Positions 33,351 to 41,678 of a stretch of DNA of 64,000 nucleotides are shown piece by piece. How positions within the stretch are numbered: position 1 is the first letter of the stretch; each line of letters begins with the position of its first letter. This DNA comes from Gammaproteobacteria bacterium (GTDB lineage Bacteria > Pseudomonadota > Gammaproteobacteria > Enterobacterales > Alteromonadaceae). The stretch spans positions 238,234 through 302,233 of the forward strand of contig JAAEZG010000003.1 of NCBI GenBank assembly GCA_018222985.1, read 5' to 3'. Below the pieces are notes generated by a model that was given only the letters and a program-made list of their open reading frames with translations, had not been told where the DNA came from and made no database searches. The position numbers and the translations under genes are program-made.

Positions 33351-34667
33351 TTATGGGTTATAAAATTCGGCGCGGTTACGCAAGTACATGTAGCTGACCA
33401 GCACCGCGCAAACCACATAAAAAACGGCGAACACAAACAGCGCATAGGCCGGTGTTTGGGTGGTGCTGTTCACATACCAAAGGGTTGGAATATAAGCCGC
33501 GCCAGCGGTTGCAATGGTGGTTAGCCAACGCAGTGCCAACGGCAGCTGATCAAGCGGAAGTACCACACTGACGCTACGGAAAATTGCGCTACTTGCTGCG
33601 CCGGTGGCAATAAAAATAACCAAGAAAACCAATAAATACCCCAAAAACCACTGCTCTGGCAACGGGCTATTCATGGCATTGTAGGTAATGACGCCAGCCG
33701 CTACACAGCTCAGCGCTAACACAATGGCACACCACAGCGTTACTTTTGCACCGCCAAATAAGTCAGCTAACCAACCGCCAAAAGGTCTTGCTAAAACACC
33801 TAACAACGGCCCTATCCAGGCGTAGGTTAGCGCGCTTGGCGAATAAGTGGTGCTAAAAGTTTGCAGGCTTAGCGGAAAGGTAATGGTAAAACCAATAAAC
33901 GAACCAAATGCCATGACGTATAGTAACGTCATAAGCCAGGTGTGTTTATTGCGCAAAATAGCGGCGTAATGAGCGCGGTTAGTTGCGCTACCTAGTGGCG
34001 CTTGTGGTGCTTTGCTTGGACGTGCAAGCTGCCAAGTAACGGTGGCTAGAATAATGGCAGCAATGGTTAACCATCCACTGTTGCCAAGCCACAGCTTAGC
34101 ACCTGGCGCAATAACACCGACAATATCGCCACTACCGTGCACAGTGGTCCACGACGCGCCACTTGCCATACCAAATAAGTCAATCGTGGTTAAATACGGC
34201 AAGGCCGCTTGGGCAATGACAATGCCAATACCTGCCACACCAGCGTTAACAGCTAAGGTCCAGCCAATGCCGCTGGTATCGACTTTTTCACTTCGAGTAA
34301 ACGCAATGAATTGAGCGCCACCTAAACCATACGCGGCAGCTAGCCACTGCAATTCGGCGTACGAGAGTGGTGGATTGGTGAATACCCAAATGGTCATGCC
34401 GGCCGGTATAACTAATGCGGCGGTTGTTAAGTAAATAAAACGCGCCTGCATAGCGCGTTCGCCTAGCCAAAAGAACACGAAGTGCCATATGGTGGCGCTT
34501 AATCCTGAAATAGCGAGAAGTCGGTACAATTGCGCAAACGTGAACCCAGCATCAACGGTAAATAGTTGCACCACCAGCACACTTAAGCTCATCCACAGCG
34601 CCATGCCAACAATCAAATTGATTGCTGTTGGTTTATCGACCGTTGATGATACCCGTACCGTGTTCAC
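33351..34667 (-). CDS. narK: Nitrate/nitrite transporter NarK
   Basis: Major-facilitator transporter of 438 residues with 12 predicted helices, for nitrate uptake and/or nitrite export. The start is a GTG at 34667 with AAGGAG 6 bases ahead; the open frame continues to 35195, but that part is antisense to narL and has no homology. Visible: GLGGAQFIAF, the nitrate-signature area NAGVAGIGI (slightly unusual) and the loop GVLARPFGGWLADLFGGAK. It is divergent from narL with a NarL palindrome between. No nitrate reductase genes are nearby. Confidence 0.9.
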   Translation of the reverse strand: MNTVRVSSTVDKPTAINLIVGMALWMSLSVLVVQLFTVDAGFTFAQLYRLLAISGLSATIWHFVFFWLGERAMQARFIYLTTAALVIPAGMTIWVFTNPPLSYAELQWLAAAYGLGGAQFIAFTRSEKVDTSGIGWTLAVNAGVAGIGIVIAQAALPYLTTIDLFGMASGASWTTVHGSGDIVGVIAPGAKLWLGNSGWLTIAAIILATVTWQLARPSKAPQAPLGSATNRAHYAAILRNKHTWLMTLLYVMAFGSFIGFTITFPLSLQTFSTTYSPSALTYAWIGPLLGVLARPFGGWLADLFGGAKVTLWCAIVLALSCVAAGVITYNAMNSPLPEQWFLGYLLVFLVIFIATGAASSAIFRSVSVVLPLDQLPLALRWLTTIATAGAAYIPTLWYVNSTTQTPAYALFVFAVFYVVCAVLVSYMYLRNRAEFYNP

Positions 34668-34772
34668 ACGCCACTCCTTCAGATTTCTCAGTGAGTAAAC
34701 TATGCGTGATCTGGCGCAAGACAACAATTCAGCGAGAGTGATAATCGGCAACGCAGAATGAGCAGCCAAAAC

Positions 34773-34788
34773 TACCCCAAATGAGGTA
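34773..34788. promoter_or_regulatory. NarL 7-2-7 palindrome between narK and narL
   Basis: TACCCCA-AA-TGAGGTA is two inverted heptamers two bases apart, the preferred NarL/NarP arrangement; each heptamer differs from TACYYMT only at its last base. It lies 106 bases from the narK start and 109 from the narL start, so it could serve either gene. Confidence 0.6.
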
Positions 34789-34896
34789 GTTTGCGCTAAG
34801 CTGTACCCTAAACAACGACATTGTGTAAGAATACAGCGCAATAGATACTGAGATACCTCAAAGAATACGTAAGAAAACAAGAATAAGGAGCACGAC

Positions 34897-35541
34897 ATGT
34901 CGGACAGCCCAGCTAGCATTATGCTTGTGGACGACCACCCGCTTTTGCGCAAAGGCCTTAAACAACTGATTTCGCTGGAAGACGGTCTTGAAGTTGTTGC
35001 CGAATGCAGCAACGGTGCCGATGCATTGGTCAAAGCTGAAGAGCTTGACCCCGATTTAATTATTCTAGACCTGAACATGCAAGGCATGGATGGCTTAGAA
35101 ACCTTAAAGCGTATGCGCGATAACGGTGTGACCTCGCGTATTGTCATGCTCACAGTGTCTGATGCCGACGAAGACGTGGTTACTGCCATTACCAACGGCG
35201 CCGATGGTTACCTGTTAAAAGACATGGACCCAGAAATGCTGCTGGAGCAAATTTCGCGTGCTATTGAAGGTAAAATGGTACTCAGCGAGGCCATTACAGA
35301 AGTTCTGGCAACCGCATTGCGCCGCCCTTCTGCGCCAACTAAGAGCAAGTTAGACGGCTTAACCAACCGCGAACGTGAAATTTTGGAATTAATTGCCAAA
35401 GGCATGAGCAACAAGGTTATTGCCCGTGAACTGGATATTTCCGACGGCACCGTGAAAGTGCACGTTAAGCACTTATTGAAAAAGCTAGGCTTGCGCTCTC
35501 GCGTTGAAGCTGCGGTTTGGATGGTCAACCAAGACCAATAG
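34897..35541 (+). CDS. narL: Nitrate/nitrite response regulator NarL
   Basis: A 214-residue response regulator: receiver with acidic pocket D12-D13, phospho-acceptor D58 and K108, and a LuxR-type DNA-binding domain (LTNREREILELIAKGMSNKVIA, then DGTVKVHVKHLLKKL). The recognition helix VKVHVKHLLKKL is the NarL type. AAGGAG precedes the ATG. Phosphorylated by NarX, it should act on TACYYMT heptamers such as those at narK, hemN and norB. A terminator follows. Confidence 0.94.
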   Translation: MSDSPASIMLVDDHPLLRKGLKQLISLEDGLEVVAECSNGADALVKAEELDPDLIILDLNMQGMDGLETLKRMRDNGVTSRIVMLTVSDADEDVVTAITNGADGYLLKDMDPEMLLEQISRAIEGKMVLSEAITEVLATALRRPSAPTKSKLDGLTNREREILELIAKGMSNKVIARELDISDGTVKVHVKHLLKKLGLRSRVEAAVWMVNQDQ

Positions 35542-35574
35542 AGTTATTGATTCGCATCAAGGCTTTCCATGAAG

Positions 35575-35604
35575 AAACGGCCCACACTGTTGGGTCGTTT
35601 TTTT
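35575..35604 (+). terminator. Rho-independent terminator of narL
   Basis: AAACGGCCCA (35575-35584) pairs with TGGGTCGTTT (35591-35600), one G-T pair included, and a run of seven T ends the signal (35598-35604). Confidence 0.85.
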
Positions 35605-35623
35605 ATGTTCATTGGGGGCCATC

Positions 35624-37216
35624 ATGCAATTAGGCGCACTTCTCACTCAAGCCTTGCGCAATCAAGGCGTACAGGAATTGTTTGGAATTCCGGGTGACTT
35701 TATATTGCCATTGCTGCAACAGCTGCAAGAGCAACCCGATGCCCTGCCATTTTACTATATGACCCATGAACCTGCGGTTGTCTACGCCGCCGACGCGGCC
35801 GCACGAGCGGCCAATCGCCCCACGGCGGTAGCACTTACTTATGGCGCGGGCGCTCTGAATGGTGTGAACGCCGTTGCGCAAGCCTATGAAGAATACGTGC
35901 CATTGATTATTCTGGCTGGGTATCCGAGCCAAAAAGAAATCAACAGTGGTCTGCAGATTCACCATCAAGCAAAAACTGTCGACTCGCAACGCGCAATCTT
36001 TAGTGAAATTACCTGTGCACAGGTACGTTTAGACACCCCAGACACGGCTATAGAAAATATCAATTTTGCACTACAAATGTGTCGGCAAAAATCTCGCCCG
36101 GTGATTATCGAAATACCTCGCGATGCGAGCACCTTTAACTTGCCGACGATGCCCAAAGCAAGCGTGGAATTTGCCAATCCACCCATTCAAGAATACGCCT
36201 ATCAGCGCTTAGCAAGCGCATTAACCACCGCGCGCCGACCGGCTATTTTAAGCGGCATTAATGTGCGCCGAAGTGGCGCTCAAAGAGCGCTAGAGCGCTT
36301 TGCAGAGCAGTTTAATATTCCGGTAGTAACTACCTTGCTTGGGCGTGCGACAGTCAGCCCATCGCACAGTTGTTATGCCGGCGTATTTTGCGGCGACACG
36401 CAAACTCGAGCTAGCCAGTTACTGTATGAAGCTGATCTGATTATTGCATTTGGTGTGGTTTATACCGACAGTAACTTTAGTGCGCACCGCGAGCTCATAA
36501 ACGCCGCACATTTTTACCGAATTGATTTCCCGACTCAGTCGCTCAAAGCATGGTGCGCGCGTTTAGCTAGCGAGCCTTTACCGTTATTTGAAACACGCGA
36601 TATATCGCCAATGGCGGTTTTACCATCAAACGAATTTAATGCCGATAGTGTTGTGCAAGTCATGCACCAACAGCTGTCTCAACAGCGCGCACTCGTGCCG
36701 CTGATTAGCGATGTGGGTGATTGCCTGTTCGCCTCGCTGCAAGCTAGCCCAACCGACTTTCTGGCGCCAGCCTATTACGCCTCTATGGGTTATTCCGTAC
36801 CCGCTGCGTTAGGGGTGTTTGTCGCCACGCGCCGGCGCCCCATTATTTTAGTTGGCGACGGTGCATTTTTGATGACCGGCCTCGAACTCGGTCATTGTTT
36901 ACGCTATGGCTGCAAACCCATTGTGGTGCTTTTGAACAATCACAAATGGGACATGATTGCGGCTTTTGCCCCAACGTTGAAATGCACAGCATTGCAGCAG
37001 TGGCATTACCCTGAGCTTGCCAAAGCAATGGGTATTGAAAGCCTGCGCGCACATAACGCAGAAGGCTTTTCAGAAAGCTTCGCCAAAGCTTGGGCCGACC
37101 ATGATACCGCCTACTTAATTGATGTTTGGTTACCGGAAAACAGTCGCACCCGACGTTTGAGTGACTTCGCAGAAACCTTGACCACGATCAATAAAAGCGG
37201 TGTCAGCAAGGTATAA
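35624..37216 (+). CDS. ThDP-dependent 2-keto acid decarboxylase (pyruvate/indolepyruvate decarboxylase type)
   Basis: A 530-residue thiamine-diphosphate enzyme with the pyruvate decarboxylase fold. The ThDP-activating Glu is E49 (THEPAVVYAADA), LTYGAGALNGVNAVAQAYEE follows, and the ThDP/Mg motif runs from GDGAFLMT to NNHKWDM. It makes an aldehyde and CO2 from a 2-keto acid; pyruvate, indolepyruvate or phenylpyruvate are all possible. The start is the ATG at 35624 after GGGGG; a TTG four codons upstream overlaps that site. Being next to the anaerobic genes, a fermentative role is possible but not shown. Confidence 0.8.
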   Translation: MQLGALLTQALRNQGVQELFGIPGDFILPLLQQLQEQPDALPFYYMTHEPAVVYAADAAARAANRPTAVALTYGAGALNGVNAVAQAYEEYVPLIILAGYPSQKEINSGLQIHHQAKTVDSQRAIFSEITCAQVRLDTPDTAIENINFALQMCRQKSRPVIIEIPRDASTFNLPTMPKASVEFANPPIQEYAYQRLASALTTARRPAILSGINVRRSGAQRALERFAEQFNIPVVTTLLGRATVSPSHSCYAGVFCGDTQTRASQLLYEADLIIAFGVVYTDSNFSAHRELINAAHFYRIDFPTQSLKAWCARLASEPLPLFETRDISPMAVLPSNEFNADSVVQVMHQQLSQQRALVPLISDVGDCLFASLQASPTDFLAPAYYASMGYSVPAALGVFVATRRRPIILVGDGAFLMTGLELGHCLRYGCKPIVVLLNNHKWDMIAAFAPTLKCTALQQWHYPELAKAMGIESLRAHNAEGFSESFAKAWADHDTAYLIDVWLPENSRTRRLSDFAETLTTINKSGVSKV

Positions 37217-37254
37217 AATACCCACCATTTTTCGCTTACCCGCTTGTAGGTTTT

Positions 37255-38604
37255 ATGCAGTTTCCAGCACCTGAATTATTGAGTCCCGCCGGCAGTTTAA
37301 AAGCCATGCGCCTTGCCTTTGCTTATGGCGCCGACGCCGTTTATGCCGGCCAACCACGCTATAGCTTGCGCGTTCGTAACAACGAATTTGATATACCACG
37401 CTTGAAGCAAGGTATCGACGAGGCTCATGCGCTGGGCAAAAAGCTTTACGTGGTGGTGAACATTGCGCCGCATAACGCCAAACTAGTGCGTTTTGTTGAA
37501 GACATGGCGCCGGTTGTGGCGCTCAAGCCCGATGCGCTGATTGTGTCTGACCCCGGCATTGTTATGCTGCTGCGTGAGCACTACCCTGAGCAGACTTTGC
37601 ATTTAAGCGTGCAGGCCAACACCGTGAATTGGGCTGCCGTGAAGTTTTGGCAGCAGCAGGGCATTGAGCGGGTTATTTTATCGCGCGAATTAGAAGTGCG
37701 TGAAATTGCAGAAATTCGTCAGCACTGCCCAGACATGGAGCTTGAAGTGTTTGTGCATGGTGCTCTGTGCATGGCTTATTCAGGCCGCTGCTTGCTGTCT
37801 GGCTATTTCAATAAGCGAGACCCCAACCAAGGCGCCTGCACCAATTCGTGCCGCTGGCCTTATCAAGTTCACGACGCTGAAGAAGACGCCGTAGGCCAGT
37901 TCAACCCCATTGACACACCGGTACTGCTAACCGAGCCGCAACGCCCAGGCGAATACATGTTCATGGACGAAGACCTGCACGGTACCTACATTATGAATTC
38001 CAAAGACTTACGCGGTATTGAGCACGTTGACGCCTTAGCGAAAATGGGCGTACATTCGTTAAAAATTGAAGGCCGTACCAAGTCTCCTTATTACGTGGCC
38101 CGCACGGCTCAAATTTATCGCCAAGCCATTGATGACGCCGTGGCCGGAAAACCATTCAACCGCAAGCTGTTGACCGAACTTGAAGGTATGGCTAATCGCG
38201 GTTTTACCGAAGGCTTTTTGCGCCGCCATGTACCGAGCGACACGCAAAACTACGAAACGAGCCACAGCCTCGGCGAACAACTACTCGTTGGTGAAGTACT
38301 CAGTGTTGACGGCGCAAACGCAATCGTCGACGTGAAGAACGCCTTCGCGGTGGGCGACACTCTTATTCTGATGAAGCCTTCTGGCAATATCACTTTCACC
38401 CTACAAGCCATGGCCGACGACAAAGGTGAGCGCTTAGCACGTGCTGCCGGTGCCGGCCGTCAGGTTGGCGTTCGTTTGCCCGAAGCTTTACATGACCATG
38501 ACGCCAGCTTTGCCATGCTCATCAAGCTGTCTATTGTAGCGCCACAACAAGTTATTCCGGTGATCGATAAAAATGTGGAGGTAAAAAATGCCTGTGCTGA
38601 TTGA
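37255..38604 (+). CDS. trhP: tRNA U34 hydroxylase TrhP (U32 family, YegQ)
   Basis: Prephenate-dependent enzyme that hydroxylates U34 of some tRNAs to ho5U, the oxygen-independent route to cmo5U. The 449-residue protein has the U32 N-terminus ELLSPAGSLKAM, FeS cysteines in HGALCMAYSGRC and GACTNSCRW, the MNSKDLRGIEHVD segment specific to YegQ, and a C-terminal beta domain. It is the third U32 protein in this window after UbiU and UbiV. It overlaps the ferredoxin gene by 17 bases, which suggests that the ferredoxin is its electron partner. Confidence 0.92.
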   Translation: MQFPAPELLSPAGSLKAMRLAFAYGADAVYAGQPRYSLRVRNNEFDIPRLKQGIDEAHALGKKLYVVVNIAPHNAKLVRFVEDMAPVVALKPDALIVSDPGIVMLLREHYPEQTLHLSVQANTVNWAAVKFWQQQGIERVILSRELEVREIAEIRQHCPDMELEVFVHGALCMAYSGRCLLSGYFNKRDPNQGACTNSCRWPYQVHDAEEDAVGQFNPIDTPVLLTEPQRPGEYMFMDEDLHGTYIMNSKDLRGIEHVDALAKMGVHSLKIEGRTKSPYYVARTAQIYRQAIDDAVAGKPFNRKLLTELEGMANRGFTEGFLRRHVPSDTQNYETSHSLGEQLLVGEVLSVDGANAIVDVKNAFAVGDTLILMKPSGNITFTLQAMADDKGERLARAAGAGRQVGVRLPEALHDHDASFAMLIKLSIVAPQQVIPVIDKNVEVKNACAD

Positions 38605-38782
38605 AAGTGATTGCATTAACTGCGACATGTGCGTACCCGAATGCCCAAACGACGCCATTTCGATGGGCAAAGAGCACTACGTGGTGGATGTGAACAAATG
38701 CACCGAGTGCGAAGGCTTCTACGACGAACCCGCCTGTATCCCCGTGTGCCCCATTGAATGCATGGTACTCGTACCGAGTTAG
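38588..38782 (+). CDS. YfhL-type 4Fe-4S ferredoxin, short form
   Basis: A 64-residue ferredoxin with two cluster motifs: CINCDMCVPECP (9-20) and CTECEGFYDEPACIPVCP, the long-loop pattern of YfhL. A strong GGAGG lies ahead of the ATG. Enterobacterial YfhL has 86 residues; this one stops soon after the last cysteine. A different frame just after the stop encodes REFVLQHL, which resembles the usual YfhL tail, so a deletion with frameshift may have shortened it. Both clusters should still form. Confidence 0.85.
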   Translation: MPVLIESDCINCDMCVPECPNDAISMGKEHYVVDVNKCTECEGFYDEPACIPVCPIECMVLVPS

Positions 38783-38814
38783 AGAATTTGTATTGCAGCA
38801 CTTGTGGCCGGCTG

Positions 38815-38844
38815 ACTTTGTGCTAACATCTGTTAGCACAAAGT
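38815..38844. promoter_or_regulatory. 30-bp perfect palindrome, probable toxin-antitoxin operator
   Basis: ACTTTGTGCTAACA (38815-38828) and its exact inverse TGTTAGCACAAAGT (38831-38844) are separated by TC. The palindrome ends 28 bases before the antitoxin ATG, where autorepression by an antitoxin dimer pair would be expected. Confidence 0.7.
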
Positions 38845-38872
38845 GCATTATTTTACACAAGGACAGCTCTCA

Positions 38873-39151
38873 ATGGATACTCGCATTCAGTTTCGCGTTG
38901 ATGAAGAAACCAAACGACTTGCCCAGTTGCGCGCCGAAAGTCAGGGGCGTACCTTAAGTGATGCCTGCCGCGAGTTGGCCGAAAAGCTTGCGCTTGAACA
39001 GCGCCTCGCAAACGAACAAGATGCATGGCTAACCGAGCAGGTAAACTCAGCATTCGCCAAAGTAGCGAATGGCAAAACTCACTTCATAGCTCACGCCGAC
39101 GCTGCAGCGCACATGCAGGCGTTTAAAAAACAGCTAAAACAAAAGGATTAA
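38873..39151 (+). CDS. RelB/DinJ-type antitoxin
   Basis: A 92-residue protein with an N-terminal ribbon-helix-helix (MDTRIQFRVDEETKRLA, then GRTLSDACRELAEKLA), typical of antitoxins that bind both operator and toxin. The charged C-terminal half would wrap the toxin. The start is the ATG at 38873 (AAGGA ahead); a longer frame begins inside the palindromic operator. Two bases separate it from the toxin gene. Confidence 0.8.
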   Translation: MDTRIQFRVDEETKRLAQLRAESQGRTLSDACRELAEKLALEQRLANEQDAWLTEQVNSAFAKVANGKTHFIAHADAAAHMQAFKKQLKQKD

Positions 39152-39153
39152 CC

Positions 39154-39426
39154 ATGATCTTCTGGGAAGCGGATGCCCTTAATGATCGTGAGAACTTATA
39201 TAAATTTCTCTACGACTTTAACCCCTTGGTGGCTGATAAAGCTGACGACCTACTGGTTAGCCGTATTGAGCTACTTGCCCAACATCCAGAATTAGGCCTG
39301 AGTCGCAGCGGAATGCCCGGCCGGCTTTTGATTATTCCCGATATTTCCCTAGTCGTGTCTTACTATATAAACGGCGATGACATTTATTTATTGCGCGTTT
39401 TACACCACAAACAAAACCGACCCTGA
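39154..39426 (+). CDS. RelE/ParE-superfamily toxin
   Basis: A 90-residue protein with the compact RelE/ParE fold pattern: an N-terminal strand, helix pair NLYKFLYDFNPLVADKADDLLVSRIELLAQHPELG, then strands RLLIIPDISLVVSYYI and DIYLLRVLHHKQN (residue spans about 13-46, 57-72 and 75-88). The closing LRVLHHKQ is common in ParE/RelE members. Whether it cuts mRNA or poisons gyrase cannot be read from sequence. It is paired with the RelB-type antitoxin. Confidence 0.82.
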   Translation: MIFWEADALNDRENLYKFLYDFNPLVADKADDLLVSRIELLAQHPELGLSRSGMPGRLLIIPDISLVVSYYINGDDIYLLRVLHHKQNRP

Positions 39427-39438
39427 TGTTGATATAAG

Positions 39439-40287
39439 CTAAGGTAATTCGTGGCTGCGCTGCTGACATAGGTTGCGCAGCCATTCGAGCGCTGGTTGGC
39501 CAGATTTTGAGCGAGGATAAGCTAGCCCGATTGTTCGTTGCAAGGTGATGTTGTCCAGTGGCCGCAGCACCACATCTTGGCGTTCACGCAGTACCTCAAA
39601 GTCGGGCACCAAGGCTGCGCCCACGCCAGCTGAGACAAGGCCAAGAGCATATTCAATAGTGTGAATATCGGCGCGAATGTCTGGCTGAATACCGTTTCGA
39701 ATTAACTCAGGATAAAACTGGGACCATGCGTCACACGGGGTTCGCTTAATGAGCGCCAGCCCATCAAAATCTTCCAATTGCAGATATTGTTTGAGGGCCA
39801 ACGGGTGACCAGCCGGCAGCGCAATCAAAAAATGATCAGTCCATATCGGCAGAAACTGTTCACCTGCTTTTAGCATTTTCGGGGTAATAATACGCGCGTC
39901 AGAGTCATCCTCCGGTTCCACCAAGTGCAGCTCTAAACCTTCCACTCCAGCGCTAAACTCGCGCAACAATTGGCTCATACGTTCCACCCCTAGCGCGCGA
40001 ATTAACCCCAAACGAAACTGTACCCGCTTGACGCTTTGCCGAAACGACGACCGCAACGACTGCATTTGGCTGAGCATACGTCCAGCATGACCGTACAGTC
40101 GCTCGCCATCTTCGGTAGCAGTCACCCCGCGTGACTGCCGCGAAAACAACGCTACACCAAGCTCGTCCTCCAGTTGCTGCAAGGCTTTCGACAAGCTTGG
40201 CTGTGCCACATTACAAGCCCGCGCAGCGGCACTAATACTGCCGTTTTCATACACGGCGACGAAATAATTGAGTTGGCGCAAGTCCAT
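39439..40287 (-). CDS. LysR-family regulator, probably of gcdH
   Basis: A 282-residue LysR-type regulator: winged helix-turn-helix at the N-terminus (GSISAAARACNVAQPSLSKALQQLE) and a periplasmic-binding-protein-like effector domain. It is divergent from gcdH, 188 bases away, the usual place of GcdR, an activator of glutaryl-CoA dehydrogenase that responds to glutarate-type ligands. The effector is inferred from context only. Confidence 0.8.
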   Translation of the reverse strand: MDLRQLNYFVAVYENGSISAAARACNVAQPSLSKALQQLEDELGVALFSRQSRGVTATEDGERLYGHAGRMLSQMQSLRSSFRQSVKRVQFRLGLIRALGVERMSQLLREFSAGVEGLELHLVEPEDDSDARIITPKMLKAGEQFLPIWTDHFLIALPAGHPLALKQYLQLEDFDGLALIKRTPCDAWSQFYPELIRNGIQPDIRADIHTIEYALGLVSAGVGAALVPDFEVLRERQDVVLRPLDNITLQRTIGLAYPRSKSGQPALEWLRNLCQQRSHELP

Positions 40288-40366
40288 AGTTAAAAGCTAT
40301 ACCTGATGTAGTTTTTATATGATTTAACTTTACAACAAACAGGAGTAAAGTGAAGAAAAACAAGTG

Positions 40367-40449
40367 CGATATTAGCTATTGGATATTGGATATTAGCGGG
40401 GAGTCTGTTTGGCTTTTATCTAATATCTAATATCCAATAGCTAATATCG
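40367..40449. repeat. Inverted pair of 30-bp heptad repeats
   Basis: The left arm (40367-40396) is CG followed by four 7-base units of the type (A/C)TATT(A/G)G. The right arm (40420-40449) is its inverse with one mismatch; 23 bases lie between. It could form a long stem-loop between the LysR gene and gcdH. Related copies lie at 10228, 47766 and 63925. Confidence 0.8.
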
Positions 40450-40475
40450 ATGTCGAATTTAACAGAGGATTTACC

Positions 40476-41651
40476 ATGGCTCGTTTTCCGTTTGACTGGC
40501 AAGACCCATTCCAATTTTCCAACATGCTCACCGAAGAAGAGCGCATGATTCGCGATACCGCCCATCAGTATTGCCAAGAAAAGCTGATGCCGCGCGTGTT
40601 AACCGCAAACCGCGAAGAGCGTTTTGATCGTGAGATTATGAACGAGTTAGGTGAGCTGGGTTTATTGGGTGCCACGTTGCCGGAAAAATATGGCTGTGCA
40701 GAAGTGAATTACGTGTGTTACGGCCTTATTGCCCGTGAAGTTGAGCGTGTTGATAGCGGTTATCGCAGCGCCATGAGTGTGCAGTCGAGTTTGGTGATGC
40801 ACCCGATTTATGCCTACGGCACTGAAGAGCAACGCATGAAGTACCTGCCGAAGTTAGCAAGCGGCGAGTGGGTTGGTTGTTTTGGCTTAACCGAACCGGA
40901 TGCGGGTTCTGACCCCGCAAGCATGCGCACCACGGCGAAAAAAGTTGACGGCGGCTATGTGCTCAAAGGCACCAAGATGTGGATCACAAACTCGCCTATC
41001 GCTGATGTATTCGTGGTTTGGGCCAAACTAGACGGTGAAATTCGTGGCTTTGTATTGGAAAAAGGCATGAAAGGTTTATCTGCGCCGAAAATTGAGGGTA
41101 AATTCTCACTTCGCGCGTCGATTACCGGCGAAATTGTGATGGACAACGTGGAAGTACCGGAAGATGCGTTGTTGCCAAATGTGAGCGGCCTGAAAGGCCC
41201 ATTTGGTTGCCTTAACAAAGCGCGTTACGGCATTGCATGGGGCGCCTTGGGTGCCGCAGAGTTTTGTTGGCATGCGGCGCGTCAGTACACCTTAGATCGC
41301 CATCAGTTCAACCGCCCGTTAGCGGCAACCCAGCTCATTCAAAAGAAACTGGCTGATATGCAAACCGACATTAGCATAGGCTTACTGAGCTGCTTGCAAG
41401 CGGGCCGTTTAATGGACTTAGACCAACTGCCACCAGAAACTATCTCGCTCATTAAACGCAACTCATGCGGTAAAGCGCTCGATATCGCTCGTGTGGCACG
41501 TGACATGCACGGCGGCAACGGTATTGCTGATGAGTATCATGTCATTCGCCATGTGATGAACCTAGAAGCCGTGAATACCTACGAAGGGACTCACGACGTT
41601 CACGCGCTGATTTTGGGCCGTGCACAAACTGGTTTGCAAGCGTTCGGCTAA
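40476..41651 (+). CDS. gcdH: Glutaryl-CoA dehydrogenase
   Basis: FAD enzyme of the acyl-CoA dehydrogenase family that oxidises and decarboxylates glutaryl-CoA to crotonyl-CoA in lysine and tryptophan breakdown. The 391-residue protein has [12 protein letters not shown] and [17 protein letters not shown] at the flavin site, an Arg-containing RYGIAWG segment for the glutaryl carboxylate, and catalytic E370 in [10 protein letters not shown]. It heads a plus-strand set with the fused E1 and the acyltransferase. Confidence 0.93.
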   Translation: MARFPFDWQDPFQFSNMLTEEERMIRDTAHQYCQEKLMPRVLTANREERFDREIMNELGELGLLGATLPEKYGCAEVNYVCYGLIAREVERVDSGYRSAMSVQSSLVMHPIYAYGTEEQRMKYLPKLASGEWVGCFGLTEPDAGSDPASMRTTAKKVDGGYVLKGTKMWITNSPIADVFVVWAKLDGEIRGFVLEKGMKGLSAPKIEGKFSLRASITGEIVMDNVEVPEDALLPNVSGLKGPFGCLNKARYGIAWGALGAAEFCWHAARQYTLDRHQFNRPLAATQLIQKKLADMQTDISIGLLSCLQAGRLMDLDQLPPETISLIKRNSCGKALDIARVARDMHGGNGIADEYHVIRHVMNLEAVNTYEGTHDVHALILGRAQTGLQAFG

Positions 41652-41678
41652 ACTCATTCGGTCGCAGGAGGTTTCCCT

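Noticed and set aside
34668..35195. Upstream extension of the narK reading frame to 614 codons
   Set aside because: It is antisense to narL and the intergenic region, has a Ser/Arg-rich composition without homology, and a GTG at 34667 with a perfect AAGGAG is the clear start.
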